Shown: positions 19,137-29,200, numbered from the stretch's first letter. The stretch: DNA of 64,000 nucleotides from Ohtaekwangia koreensis (GCF_900167975.1 NZ_FUZU01000001.1:1646580-1710579), one strand, 5' to 3'. Program-made: numbers and translations. The notes: generated by a model from the sequence alone, not told the origin.

Positions 19137-20072
19137 TTATGCAGGTTTATAGCCGGACCGGATCGTGTCCTCGATGCCTTGCTGATAAGAGGTTGGTTTT
19201 ATGCCAAATCGTTTTTCAAATTTGCTGCTGTTAAATATATAGTCTCTGTCGTACTGATACATCATTTCCGCCAGTTCTTTCATCAGTGGTATAAATAATC
19301 CAGTAATCTTTACTATGAATTTTGGCACGGCACGAAATTTAGGTTTGACACCCATTTCAACTGCAATTGCTTCCACCCATTCTTTTCCGGTAAGCGGATT
19401 CGATGCTGTTGGTAAATGCCAAACCTGGTTGTATGCATCCGGAGTGTTTCCCAGTAATGCTGTTGCTCTTCCTGCATCCGGTGTATAGGTAAAGGAGTGT
19501 TTGAATTTTGTTGCGCCCATCCAGTTTGCTTTCTCTCCTTTACCCAAAGGCTTTATAACCGTTTCGGTAAGCATACTTGTATTTTGAATTGCCGGGCCAT
19601 AAAAATCTGCTGACCGTGCTATCAACGCAGTAAGTTTTCCGAGCCGTACTTCATTCATTATGGTTTCGGCTATTGTAGCCCGTAGTTTCCCTTTTTCACT
19701 GGGCGGATTTATAGGTGTTTCTTCCGTCATCCCATTCAAGTAGTTTGAATCGTACATATAGATGTTGTCGAAGAATACCAGCTTTGCATTATACTCTTTG
19801 CATGCCGCGATTACATTGCGAATAAGTTTAGGCCAACTCTCTTTCCATACTTTTAGTGTATAGGGGAAACCTACCGTAACGTATACTATAGATGATCCTT
19901 GTACAGCCTTTCGGACTTCGTCAAGATTCAGTAGGTCGGCAGAAACCAGTTGATCCGTGGCATTTACCTTCGCAGGTTTTCTGCTTACCAGTCTTATATC
20001 TTGCGTATACTCAGCAAGTGCTTTTGCTAATTCAACTCCGATAGCTCCGCCAGAACCTAATATGGTTTGCAT
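19137..20072 (-). CDS. NAD(P)-dependent epimerase/dehydratase-like SDR protein
   Basis: A 311-residue extended short-chain-dehydrogenase-type protein. The dinucleotide-binding loop is ILGSGGAIGVELAKAL (Gly-rich residues 6-12), followed by the LVSRKP basic segment that suggests NADPH preference and by VYVTVGFPY. YMYDSNYLNG and a later ARSADFYGP segment are typical of the atypical SDR group annotated as NAD-dependent epimerase. A classical YxxxK catalytic pair is not evident. The substrate is unknown. It is convergent with cheR, so not part of that operon. Confidence 0.82.
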   Translation of the reverse strand: MQTILGSGGAIGVELAKALAEYTQDIRLVSRKPAKVNATDQLVSADLLNLDEVRKAVQGSSIVYVTVGFPYTLKVWKESWPKLIRNVIAACKEYNAKLVFFDNIYMYDSNYLNGMTEETPINPPSEKGKLRATIAETIMNEVRLGKLTALIARSADFYGPAIQNTSMLTETVIKPLGKGEKANWMGATKFKHSFTYTPDAGRATALLGNTPDAYNQVWHLPTASNPLTGKEWVEAIAVEMGVKPKFRAVPKFIVKITGLFIPLMKELAEMMYQYDRDYIFNSSKFEKRFGIKPTSYQQGIEDTIRSGYKPA

Positions 20073-20202
20073 ACCTTATTGTTAAAATAGGTTTTGTATG
20101 AATATCAATAATAAAATTGAATTCATGTCTACAATGACGCATCACTCTTAATTTTATTGTGGTATGCCAGCGGCCGATATACCAGGTTGGAAAGGCATAG
20201 CC

Positions 20203-21111
20203 TCAAAACGTCTCCTCAATAAATTCTTTATTCATAAAAGCTCCGGCTTTGGTTCCTGACGCAGTCGCGAACGAAACAGATCTGAAAATACTCGAGTTAT
20301 CACCGGCAACAAAGATTCCGGGAATACTGGTTTTGCCAAACTCATCCGTTTTAATGAAAGACTGCTCCGTTATTTCGCAGCCCAGTTCCTGAGGTATAGT
20401 ACAATGTTGTTGGTGGGAAATCCTTGCAAATATAGCGTCCACTTTTTCTTTTGAGCCATCTTTAAAAACAACACTGGCTATATTTCCATTGGTGTGTTCT
20501 AGCACAGCGATTTCCTTTTCATTGATTTTAATACCGTGGCTTTTTATTTTTTCAGTGTGCTCTTTTGTAACCAATGATTTCCCATTTGTGAAGAGGATGA
20601 GGTCTTTGCTCCAGTTATATAGCAGCCTGCTCAATTCAAATCCCAAATCACCATTGGCCAAAAGTCCGATTGTTTTATTCTTGAATTCATATCCATGGCA
20701 GTATGGGCACGGCACAACAGAGATACCCCAGCATTCAGAAAATCCCTCGATCGGTAGCATTTGATCAACCACGCCTGTGGCAAAGAGTAATTTTTTTGAA
20801 GTAAATATTTCACCAGACAGCGTTGTGATTTCAAAACCATAGTGGGTTCTATTGCCGCGTATAGCCAGGTCGTTAATAAAGTTTACCGTGCTGTATTTCA
20901 ATACCTGCTGCTTGGCAACCTCGGTTATTTCCTTGGGAGTCTTGCCATCTTGCGTGATAAAATTATGTGAATGAGGAGCTTTACGATTGCAAGGTTGGTT
21001 GCTGTCTATTATCAATACTTGCCTTAGCGATCTGCCCAAGGCCATTGCTGCCGAGAGTCCTGCAAAGCTTCCGCCTATTATAATTACTTCGTAAATTTTT
21101 TTGGTGGTCAT
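20203..21111 (-). CDS. Thioredoxin reductase-like FAD/NAD(P) oxidoreductase
   Basis: A 302-residue two-dinucleotide-binding-domain flavoprotein. The FAD-binding loop is IIIGGSFAGLSAAMAL (10-25). A redox-active pair CPYC is at 135-138, as in thioredoxin reductases, and the C-terminal FAD motif is GIFVAGDNSS. The SFAGLSAA loop and DSNQPCNRKAPHSHNF resemble the thioredoxin-reductase-like family that often lacks the C-terminal extension. It may reduce a thioredoxin-like or small disulfide partner. A perfect 15-base palindrome and a -7-like box lie upstream (see 21166-21180), so it is probably under specific repression or activation. Confidence 0.85.
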   Translation of the reverse strand: MTTKKIYEVIIIGGSFAGLSAAMALGRSLRQVLIIDSNQPCNRKAPHSHNFITQDGKTPKEITEVAKQQVLKYSTVNFINDLAIRGNRTHYGFEITTLSGEIFTSKKLLFATGVVDQMLPIEGFSECWGISVVPCPYCHGYEFKNKTIGLLANGDLGFELSRLLYNWSKDLILFTNGKSLVTKEHTEKIKSHGIKINEKEIAVLEHTNGNIASVVFKDGSKEKVDAIFARISHQQHCTIPQELGCEITEQSFIKTDEFGKTSIPGIFVAGDNSSIFRSVSFATASGTKAGAFMNKEFIEETF

Positions 21112-21151
21112 GGATTTTATGCTTTATCGTTTTCAGCAATAGAACATACCG

Positions 21152-21159
21152 CAAATCTA
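21152..21159 (-). promoter_or_regulatory. Probable -7 promoter element of the FAD oxidoreductase
   Basis: On the - strand the bases read TAGATTTG, an exact match to the Bacteroidota -7 consensus TAnnTTTG, 41 bases upstream of the ATG at 21111. No clear -33 TTTG is seen; the upstream position is taken by the palindrome at 21166-21180. Confidence 0.45.
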
Positions 21160-21165
21160 TTTAGT

Positions 21166-21180
21166 TGCAACATTGTTGCA
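21166..21180. promoter_or_regulatory. 15-bp perfect palindrome, candidate operator
   Basis: TGCAACA-T-TGTTGCA is a perfect inverted repeat placed 6 bases upstream of the -7-like box of the divergent-free - strand flavoprotein gene. Its size, symmetry and position between the promoter elements are those of a dimeric transcription factor site. The regulator is not identifiable from the window. Confidence 0.6.
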
Positions 21181-21321
21181 TTTATTTTGATATAAAAGAT
21201 TCACTCATTCAATGATATATAAAGTATTGTAAATCTGTTTTGTAGGGTCTGAAAATGAATGTGGCGAACAAAGGTGGAATGGTGTGATAAGGATATAGGT
21301 ATATCTAAGCTTCCCTATAAA

Positions 21322-21549
21322 TCATTGAAGTGTGGTACTATCTTCAAAGCTGCAGTCAGCTTTACAAACAGTCATTAGCTGACGTACCGATGGGCTTGTT
21401 ATCCGTACGATCCAATCTTTCCAAATGGGATGCAATACAATTTGCTCGTTTGCGTCACTGATTAAAATATCCGGGTACTCATCTATAAATACAACGTACA
21501 AGTGCTTTTGATACCTTATTTTTTGATGGGTCTCCGCATTGAATTCCAT
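21322..21549 (-). CDS. Small hypothetical protein (75 aa)
   Basis: A 75-residue protein without a recognised domain: HLYVVFIDEYPDILISDANE suggests a short alpha/beta unit, and there are two Cys near the C-terminus (VCKADC). It has an ATG start, with no clear Shine-Dalgarno site. It stands alone between the FAD oxidoreductase and the next + strand small gene. The amino-acid composition is protein-like and the frame is not covered by a larger gene on the other strand, so I accept it with caution. Confidence 0.5.
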   Translation of the reverse strand: MEFNAETHQKIRYQKHLYVVFIDEYPDILISDANEQIVLHPIWKDWIVRITSPSVRQLMTVCKADCSFEDSTTLQ

Positions 21550-21828
21550 AGGATTGCCGTGTAAATTGGTTTAGGATAATTGTAATAGTACAAATACATT
21601 TTTTAGCGAATAAAATGGAGTAGTATTTTTGTACCACTCATCACGTAGTAAAAAAATACTATGACACGCATTGGAAATAAATTATTTACGAGCTGGCATG
21701 AATTTTTTTGAATCTTTTCGTGTAGTAGACAGCGAGTTGGAAAGCAATGAGAACTTTCGAGATATGCAAGACCTCCAAACTATATTGTTGAATCCTTTTT
21801 TGTGCTATCATTGAGTATTCATTCATCT

Positions 21829-22170
21829 ATGCTTAACGTGTCGGCAGAGGTTCAAGTGTTGAGATTATCAACAGAGAAAATAATAGAACTCATTCATCAA
21901 ACTCGTAACGATCTTATAACATCACACCTGGAGGATGATGCTATTCAAGCTTACTTCAATAGCCACTTTCATCTTGATAAAGTGAGTGCTATAAAAGTGG
22001 AATTTTTGAAGCGCGATCTGAAGGAGCTTTTGTCAACGCCGATAGATCTCGTGCATTACGCTGCTGCGATTAAGGAAATAAAGGAGTTTAATAATGTTAC
22101 TTTAATAAGTAATCATCATCAAACTTTCATGCAGGAAATCGATACCCTCTTCAAGAAATATATATTCTGA
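21829..22170 (+). CDS. Small hypothetical helical protein (113 aa)
   Basis: From the ATG at 21829 the product is 113 residues; an in-frame GTG at 21802 would add nine. The sequence is predominantly amphipathic helix (STEKIIELIHQTRNDLI, VEFLKRDLKELL, HYAAAIKEIKEF) with a conserved-looking aromatic end (FKKYIF). It has no membrane segment, signal peptide or known motif. Together with the 55-residue frame that starts 50 bases later it may form a small operon. Function unknown. Confidence 0.6.
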   Translation: MLNVSAEVQVLRLSTEKIIELIHQTRNDLITSHLEDDAIQAYFNSHFHLDKVSAIKVEFLKRDLKELLSTPIDLVHYAAAIKEIKEFNNVTLISNHHQTFMQEIDTLFKKYIF

Positions 22171-22220
22171 AAAAAAGAAGCAGCACTCTCTTCTTCTAAT
22201 GATTCTTATTAAATAACTAT

Positions 22221-22388
22221 ATGGAAATTGAAATTGGCCGTCAGTACTTACTGGACGGTAAAACCCCTGTGTCAGTTGTAAAAGCAATCAACAAAGCAAA
22301 AACGGTATATAGTATAGTCGTGGGACAAAGTATCATCACCGTTGAAAAGGAAAGATTAAAAGACATGGAGCCTGTTAAAGAAGGATAA
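22221..22388 (+). CDS. Small hypothetical protein (55 aa), SH3-like pattern
   Basis: An ATG-TAA frame of 56 codons, 50 bases after the previous small gene. The product alternates hydrophobic strands with charged turns: EIGRQYLLDGK, VSVVKAINKA, YSIVVGQSIITV and EKERLKDMEPV. The pattern (strand, Gly/Asp turn, strand, final short helix) is that of a small barrel such as KOW or SH3-like domains. I infer only a compact beta fold; no family is named. Codon use is like that of the neighbours (for example TATAGTATAG), which supports a real gene. Confidence 0.6.
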   Translation: MEIEIGRQYLLDGKTPVSVVKAINKAKTVYSIVVGQSIITVEKERLKDMEPVKEG

Positions 22389-22826
22389 ACCGGGAGGTTA
22401 CATCTCTGTTACAACGCTGATCTATATCAAGATACTTTGCATAGAGCATCTTGACTATTTGATTGGAAAATTATCTTAAGGCGCTGAAGTGCTATAGTCA
22501 GAATTTTTCTTATTCTATATCAGAGAAATTCTGATACGGCATTCATCAGACCATACCCTGTTTTTGGTTATAATTCAGAGGCCTATATTCTATTATAAAG
22601 CGCTTATACCTTGTTTTAAACCCAGGTAAGCAATATCGCAGTCACAAGCAGTGACTTTTGCGATCCGTTTGTTTTCAAAATCTCCAGAATTACATTGTCA
22701 TAACGCTGTTTAGCGTAATCTTTCCGCGTATTTCCACCCCTTCCCTTATTTTTTTAAAATCAGTTTTCCCCTGATTTATACCGTTCATCGAGCGACCATC
22801 TTTGCTTTAACAACAACTAAAAATTT
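22389..22826. other. Intergenic region with an inverted-repeat motif
   Basis: 438 bases without a supported gene. The only structure I find is the AAAATCAG-N6-CCTGATTT element near its end, which recurs with identical spacing upstream of the gene at 30727. The rest is unremarkable AT-rich sequence. Confidence 0.5.
22756..22777. repeat. Inverted-repeat element, copy 1 (AAAATCAG-N6-CCTGATTT)
   Basis: AAATCAG and CTGATTT form a 7-base inverted repeat around a 7-base centre. The copy is 50 bases before the start of the Hpt gene. A second copy with the same arms and the same spacing is at 30635-30656. In RNA it could fold into a short hairpin; in DNA it could be a regulator site. Confidence 0.6.
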
Positions 22827-23171
22827 ATGAGGACTTTCAGAATGTCGACCGATACAGCACGAAGACCGCTTTTCATCGATTTCGATGCCTATACCGATGG
22901 CGATCCTGAATTTAAAAAGGAAATAACCGATCTGATGATCGACAACCTGCAAGAGATGCAGCAAGTACTTCAAATCGCATCCAAGCAAAATGATCTCGCT
23001 TTATTTCAGAAGGTCTGTCATAAAATCAAAGCAACGTTGGATATGCTCGAAGACAAAGAGTTGTTGGAAGTTGTAGCGCAGTTGAAAATTTCGATGGCAG
23101 ATGCTGAGCTGGTAAAACTGCTCGACAGGTTATGTATAGATATTATAGCAAGTCTCAACGAAAGCAAATGA
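22827..23171 (+). CDS. Stand-alone Hpt-domain phosphotransfer protein
   Basis: A 114-residue helical protein with the histidine-phosphotransfer signature VCHKIKATLDML, in which His65 is the likely phosphorylated residue and Lys68 takes the place of the Lys of HxxKG. The preceding EFKKEITDLMIDNLQEMQQVL helix matches Hpt four-helix bundles. A second ATG at 22842 has AGGA 8 bases upstream and may be the true start, giving 109 residues. None of the three hybrid kinases encoded downstream has its own Hpt domain, so this protein could relay phosphate from their receivers to another regulator. Confidence 0.8.
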   Translation: MRTFRMSTDTARRPLFIDFDAYTDGDPEFKKEITDLMIDNLQEMQQVLQIASKQNDLALFQKVCHKIKATLDMLEDKELLEVVAQLKISMADAELVKLLDRLCIDIIASLNESK

Positions 23172-23209
23172 CCTTACTGGTACTTGCCAGTTTTATATAG
23201 TACATAATT

Positions 23210-23758
23210 ATGGAGGAATCTGCATTCGACAAAATTGATATTTTCCTGACTGTGGATAGGCAAACCATTAACAACTATTTCAATAGCCATGATCCAGCGC
23301 CTATATATAAGCGTCAGCTCAGTCATCAGTTAGAAGAGTATATCCGTACATCGGTTCTGTCTGCGAAACGATACTCGGCTATATTTTACAAGTTTAAGTG
23401 CATTAGTGAAATTGATAAGCAATATGCTATGCCACTGATGTATGCTATACGAACGCATTACTTGAAAAAAAAGGAAATGCGCGAAAAGGAGTTTAAAAGA
23501 TTCAGGAATCGCAGTTGGATACTTCTTGGTATTAGTCTCGTGATGGTTTTGATCTGTCAGGGATTTATACCCATGATGTTGGATGAACACAATAGATTAC
23601 ATACTGCATTGGGCAACAGTCTTGATATTTTTAGCTGGGTACTTTTATGGCGGCCAATTGACTTGTTACTCTTTTATTGGAATCCACATTTGAAGGATAT
23701 CTCTTTATTAAACAAACTGGCAACTGCAGAACTGATTGTTATCGACAACGAAAAATGA
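23210..23758 (+). CDS. Membrane protein of unknown function (182 aa)
   Basis: A 182-residue protein. The N-terminal 100 residues are soluble and helical with a charged KKKEMREKEFKRFRNR region, followed by a membrane segment (SWILLGISLVMVLICQGFI, about 103-121) and a second, aromatic, hydrophobic stretch (IFSWVLLWRPIDLLLFYW, about 140-157). It is probably an inner-membrane protein with the charged region in the cytoplasm. It starts 38 bases after the Hpt gene and overlaps the next gene by 4 bases, so the products likely work together. No family recognised. Confidence 0.75.
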   Translation: MEESAFDKIDIFLTVDRQTINNYFNSHDPAPIYKRQLSHQLEEYIRTSVLSAKRYSAIFYKFKCISEIDKQYAMPLMYAIRTHYLKKKEMREKEFKRFRNRSWILLGISLVMVLICQGFIPMMLDEHNRLHTALGNSLDIFSWVLLWRPIDLLLFYWNPHLKDISLLNKLATAELIVIDNEK

Positions 23759-24378
23759 AAATTCAAATCATTTTCATAGTAGCGTTTATAACCATCCTTA
23801 TACCCAAAGTATACGGACAGGCGGGATTTGAACAATACTATTATGTTCAGGATAAGGAAGCTGTTGAGTTCGTACCCGTTGTTAGTTTTCAGGCGAAGAA
23901 TAACTGGTATGCCGAAGCCCGGTATAATTATGAAGAGAAGAATACATTTTCTTTATATGCAGGAAGAAAATTTTCAGGCGAATGTAAAAAGCTGATGTAT
24001 TCCCTCACACCGATTATGGGCGCAGTGACGGGTGAGCTGGATGGTGGATCAGCAGGTATGAATGTATCTGCAGAATTAGAAGGTGTTTTCTTTTCGTCAC
24101 AATCGCAGTATACATTTTCGCCCAAAGATCCCACATGTGATTTTTTGTTTAGCTGGTCAGAGTTGGGATACGAAATTTCATCGTGGTTTTATCTGGGGGT
24201 TAGCATGCAGCATACGCGTATGCTACATACAAACACACAGATATTCGAACACGGTGCCGTTATAGGTTTTGAATTTGGAAAGTGGACAATCCCGGTCTAT
24301 AGTTACAATACGTTTGATCGGGGACGATATTTTGTATTGGGTATAAATCTGGGTATCGGATCTAAACCGGCACAGTAA
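23755..24378 (+). CDS. Secreted beta-barrel-like protein (207 aa)
   Basis: The ATG at 23755 overlaps the previous stop (ATGA) and directly opens a signal peptide (MKIQIIFIVAFITILIPKVYGQ), so it is preferred over a longer frame starting at 23677. The mature protein of about 185 residues consists of alternating aromatic/hydrophilic strands (NNWYAEARYNYEEKNTFSLY, SSWFYLGVSMQHTRML, RYFVLGINLGIG), the pattern of a small outer-membrane beta-barrel. It may be a sensor or porin component of the same signalling operon. Function unknown. Confidence 0.75.
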   Translation: MKIQIIFIVAFITILIPKVYGQAGFEQYYYVQDKEAVEFVPVVSFQAKNNWYAEARYNYEEKNTFSLYAGRKFSGECKKLMYSLTPIMGAVTGELDGGSAGMNVSAELEGVFFSSQSQYTFSPKDPTCDFLFSWSELGYEISSWFYLGVSMQHTRMLHTNTQIFEHGAVIGFEFGKWTIPVYSYNTFDRGRYFVLGINLGIGSKPAQ

Positions 24379-24401
24379 CCCTTAACAACAATCTTACGAA
24401 C

Positions 24402-26180
24402 ATGGTATATATATTCTCTGCAGCATCGTCATCGGCAATTTTTGTCCTGGCTCCATTATGGGTAGAGCTCACTATATTGGCAGGTTTGATCATCGTGCTG
24501 TTGATTTTCTTTGGCGTACGCCTGAATAAGATAAAACATGAAAAAGCGGAACTGCAACGCCAGGTAATTGAGAAAGCAGAACTTTTATTATATGCAGGAA
24601 AGAGAGAACAAAAAGCTCTTGAAGAAACTGCAGAAGTAGAGCGCGCCAAGAAAGTTTTACTCGGGCGAATTAACCATGAGATACGCACGCCAATGAATGG
24701 TATTATGGGCATGGTCTCGTTATTATCTGAAACTTCGTTAACCAACGAACAGAAAGATTTTAACGATACGATTCGTAACTGTGGTGAAAGCCTTCTTACC
24801 GTTATCAATGATATATTGTTGAGCGATATACTGGCGCACGCGAAAGTAGAATCAAATGCGGCCGAGTTGGAACAGAAAGATTTTGACTTGCGAAATTCCA
24901 TTGAAGAGGTGTTCGATATTTTTGCAAGCCATGCAGCGCAAAAAGATATAGAGCTCATATACCAGGTAGATCATCGTATACCTTCGCAGATCATTGGCGA
25001 CAGTACGCGCTTGAGACAAGTACTAACCAACCTCGTAGAGAACTCCATAAAGTTTACCAAACAAGGTGAGATCCTGGTTGAGGTATGGATCCGGAGCGAG
25101 AACGCAAATGGAACCATGGACCTTGGTTTTGAAATACGCGATTCAGGTATAGGTATACCAGCCAAAGACCTTGCGTTTTTAACAAATACAATTTCGCAAT
25201 CCGGAGCGCAGCAATCCGGTATAGGGCTGTTCTTGTGCAATCGTCTTGTTGGCATGATGGGTGGTATATTTACAATTGAGAGTTGGGAAGACGAGGGGAC
25301 AGTTGTTAAATTTAATATACCGGTTAATGCAGGTTCGCATATGTTGCGAAGCAACCCGGATATGGTGGGGGTTGAAGGAAAACGAATTCTGATTGTAGAA
25401 GACAACGTAACACAGCGTAATGTATTGAAAGATGAAGTAGCGTATTGGAAACTGATTCCAATCGTAGCCGATTCCGGAAAACAGGCGATGGAAATACTTT
25501 CACATGGACCAGATATAGACCTTGTGCTTGCAGAAATGCAAATGCCGGAGATGAACGGAATGGAATTGTCACAGACGATTCGCCACCTTTATCCGATGTT
25601 GCCAATTATATTGATGAGTACCAGTGGTGATGAAACCAGCAAAAAACATCCGGAGATTTTTAGTTCCGTGGTAAGCAAACCTATACGATTCAATAATCTA
25701 AGTCAGCGTATACTCAGTGCGTTGTTGAACAGAGGGGAGAGCTACACGGTAGATACTGCCCCTGCTAAACCAAAATTATCAACAGAATTTTCGAAGAAGT
25801 ATCCGTTACGCATTTTGATAGCAGAAGATAACCGCATGAACCAAAAACTGGCAATGCGTATTCTCGGAAAACTGGGCTACGATCCGGACATCGCGGAGAA
25901 CGGTAAAGAGGTATTGGAAGAAGTGAGTAAGAGGATTTATGATGTGATCCTGATGGATGTTCAGATGCCTGAGATGGATGGACTTGAAGCGACTCGCATG
26001 ATTCGCGTTTGTCTGGATACTCAGCCCGTCATTATTGCTATGACTGCGAACGCAATGCAGGGTGATCGTGAAGAGTGTTTGAAAAATGGTATGGATGACT
26101 ATATCAGTAAACCAGTAAACCTGGAAGATCTCGTGATCATATTGGAGAAGTGGGCGTTGCAGGTAAAAGTCAAACAGTAA
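24402..26180 (+). CDS. Hybrid histidine kinase with degenerate ATP lid and receiver
   Basis: A 592-residue protein: one membrane helix (about 19-42), short coiled coil, HisKA domain with His92 ([11 protein letters not shown]), HATPase (N box NLVENSIKFT, G1 RDSGIGIP), then two receivers. The region that should contain the F box and ATP lid is shortened to ISQSGAQQSGIGL and lacks the usual [12 protein letters not shown] arrangement; a five-residue insertion also follows the H box helix. Receiver 1 reads LVLAEMQMP, placing Glu378 at the phosphoacceptor Asp; receiver 2 is intact with Asp519 (ILMDVQMP). It begins 23 bases after the barrel gene. It may be a weak kinase, a phosphatase or a scaffold. 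Confidence 0.88.
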   Translation: MVYIFSAASSSAIFVLAPLWVELTILAGLIIVLLIFFGVRLNKIKHEKAELQRQVIEKAELLLYAGKREQKALEETAEVERAKKVLLGRINHEIRTPMNGIMGMVSLLSETSLTNEQKDFNDTIRNCGESLLTVINDILLSDILAHAKVESNAAELEQKDFDLRNSIEEVFDIFASHAAQKDIELIYQVDHRIPSQIIGDSTRLRQVLTNLVENSIKFTKQGEILVEVWIRSENANGTMDLGFEIRDSGIGIPAKDLAFLTNTISQSGAQQSGIGLFLCNRLVGMMGGIFTIESWEDEGTVVKFNIPVNAGSHMLRSNPDMVGVEGKRILIVEDNVTQRNVLKDEVAYWKLIPIVADSGKQAMEILSHGPDIDLVLAEMQMPEMNGMELSQTIRHLYPMLPIILMSTSGDETSKKHPEIFSSVVSKPIRFNNLSQRILSALLNRGESYTVDTAPAKPKLSTEFSKKYPLRILIAEDNRMNQKLAMRILGKLGYDPDIAENGKEVLEEVSKRIYDVILMDVQMPEMDGLEATRMIRVCLDTQPVIIAMTANAMQGDREECLKNGMDDYISKPVNLEDLVIILEKWALQVKVKQ

Positions 26181-26210
26181 AACTTCAGAAAATATTTTAA
26201 TACCCCCCGC

Positions 26211-29200
26211 ATGCGTGTTTACTGTATCTTATTTTTTATACTGCTGACTATAGATTCCTATACACAGGGTCTTAGTTTCAGACACATTGGTAAACGTGAT
26301 GGGCTTTCGCATAGCAATACCGTATGTATGCTTGAAGACAGCCGCGGGTTTATGTGGTTTGGTACCAGTGATGGGTTGAATAAGTTTGATGGATACTCAT
26401 TCAGGATATTCCGCAATAACCCTAAAGATGAAAATTCGATCAGCAATAACTTTATCAATAGTATAATTGAGGATTCAAAGGGCGCATTGTGGATTGCTAC
26501 TTTAGGCGGTGGTTTAAGCCGCTATAATCGGGAGAAGGAAAAGTTTACACACTTTAAGCACGATCCTAAAAATCCCAATTCAATTTCCAGTAACGAAGTG
26601 GTCAGTGTTATGATTGATCACGAAGGACTTTTATGGATCGGTACCGAGGAAGGGATGGATGTATATAATGAGGCCGACAATACATTCACGCACTATATAC
26701 ATGACAAGAATAATCCCAGAAGTATAAGTGATAATTCCATTAATCACATATTTGAAGACCACGAGCAGAATATCTGGATTGCTACTTTGAATGGGTTGAA
26801 TCTTTTTGAACCGAAGAGCAAGACATTCGCTCGCTTTACACACGATGATAGCGATCCTAAATCAATCAGCGGCAATTATACCAAGGTAATTTTTGAAGAT
26901 GATGAGAAACAACTTTGGATTGGAACCTGGGGCGCAGGATTAAACAAGTTTAACCCTCGCACGAAGGAGTTTAAACGTTTTGGAATGGAAGACGGTCTTG
27001 CCAATAATTTTGTAATGGCAATTGAGGGAGATCCGGACGGCAATTTATGGGTAGGTACCGAGAACGGAGGATTAAATGTACTATACAAAAACGCCAACTC
27101 ATTTTTAACTTATAATCATGATGATATAGACCCTGCCAGCATCAGTATAAACTCGATATGGTCTATATATAGGGATTCAAAAAATAACATGTGGGTGGGT
27201 ACATTTTCTGCCGGCATTAATCTTTTAATGCGTGATGGAAGTCGATTCCAACACTTTCGCCATACTTCGTCACCCGGAAGCCTGAGTAATAACAAGGTTC
27301 TTCATTTGTTTGAAGATTCAAAAAATAACCTGTGGGTCGGAACAGATGGAGGCGGGGTAAATTTATACGATAACAAAACCGGAAACTTTAAACATTTTTA
27401 TCATGAGAAAGGTAACCCCGCCAGTATATGTGGTGATTATGTTTTGAACGTTCATGAGGACAGGCAAGGAAATTTTTGGTTCGGAACATGGGCGGATGGT
27501 GTTACATTATATAATCCGAAGAAGAATACATATAAACACTTTAAAAATGATCCGAAAGATCCAGGGAGTATAAGTTCTAATAATGCGTGGGCTTTTTACC
27601 AGGATAAGTATGATAATATCTGGATTGGAACTTTTAATGGAGGACTTAATCTCTTTAATCCAAAAGATAGCTCCTTTACTCATTATGTTCATGACGATGA
27701 AAATCCGAATAGTATCAGCGGAAATAAAGTATACCTGGTATATGAGGATAGTCACGAAAATTTATGGGTTGGTACACAAGGCAATGGTCTTAATATTTTT
27801 AATCGTACTACGAAGAAGTTCACACGCTTTCAACACCAGGACGGAGTCAATAGCATTAGTAACAATGCTATAAATCAGATGCATGAAGATAAGAAAGGTA
27901 ATCTTTGGATCGGTACAATGTCGGGCCTGAATTACTACGATATTCAAAGTAAAACATTCAAAGTATACCACACGAGAGATGGTCTTCCCAGTGATGCCAT
28001 CTATGGAATGCTTGAGGACTCCAGCGCAAACTTGTGGATTGCGACAAACAATGGCTTATCTAAATTCAATCCGAAAACAGGGAAATTTAAAAACTTTGGC
28101 GCTGCGGATGGTTTACAATGCACAGAGTTTAAACAGAGTGCTTTTCTGCAAAGCCGTTCAGGTGCTATGTACTTCGGAGGGGAAAATGGATTTATTAAAT
28201 TTTTTCCGGATAGTATAAAGTATAAGAATTTTCAGGTGCCGATTGTTCTCACTGATTTTCAATTATTCAACGCACCGGTTGCTATAGCAGACAGCGCAAA
28301 TGGTAAATCTCCCCTTATAAAAAGCATTTCGGAAACAAAAGAGATCACGCTGTCGCATACTAATTCCGTAATTTCATTTGAGTTTGCCGCATTGTACTAT
28401 GCTGATAGCGAGCGTAAGTTATATACTTACATGCTCGAAGGGTTTGATAAAGAGTGGAGCAACGAACGTGCCCGGCGAAGCGTGACCTATACCAATCTGG
28501 ATCCGGGAGAGTATATATTTAAAGTGAAGGGACGTGACCGTGAGGGAAACTGGGCTACGGAAACCCTTAGTTTAAAACTTGTTATTACACCGCCCTTCTG
28601 GCGGACCTGGTGGTTTATAGCGAGTGCTGTGTTCTTTGTGATCGGCGGGAGTATATTTCTATACCATGTACGTGTAAATTCAATCGAAGCACAGAAAGCA
28701 GCTTTGGAAAAGGAAGTGCGCGAACGCACTGCTGAAGCGATCGAGCGAAAAGAAACACTCGAGGCCCAGACAGAAGATATGCAAACCCTGAACGAACAGT
28801 TGCAGGAGCAGACCATGTTTCTTCAATCCATCAATGAAGAGATTCACCAGCAGCGTGAGGAAGCAGAAGCAGCACGTCAGGAAGCTGAACGCGCGAACCA
28901 GGCGAAGAGTATATTTCTGGCCACGATGAGCCACGAAATCCGAACGCCTATGAATGGTGTGTTGGGTATGGCGTCACTGCTGGCGGAGACAACCCTTACT
29001 CCCGAGCAGCAAGAATATACCAATACAATCCGGGGAAGCGGGGAAGCATTGCTTACGGTTATCAATGACATTCTTGACTTTTCAAAAATAGAATCCGGTA
29101 ACCTCGAACTCGAAAATCACAGCTTCGATCTGCGTCAATGTATAGAAGAAGTGATGGATGTATTTTCAGGGAAGGCAACACAGAAAGGTTTAGATCTGCT

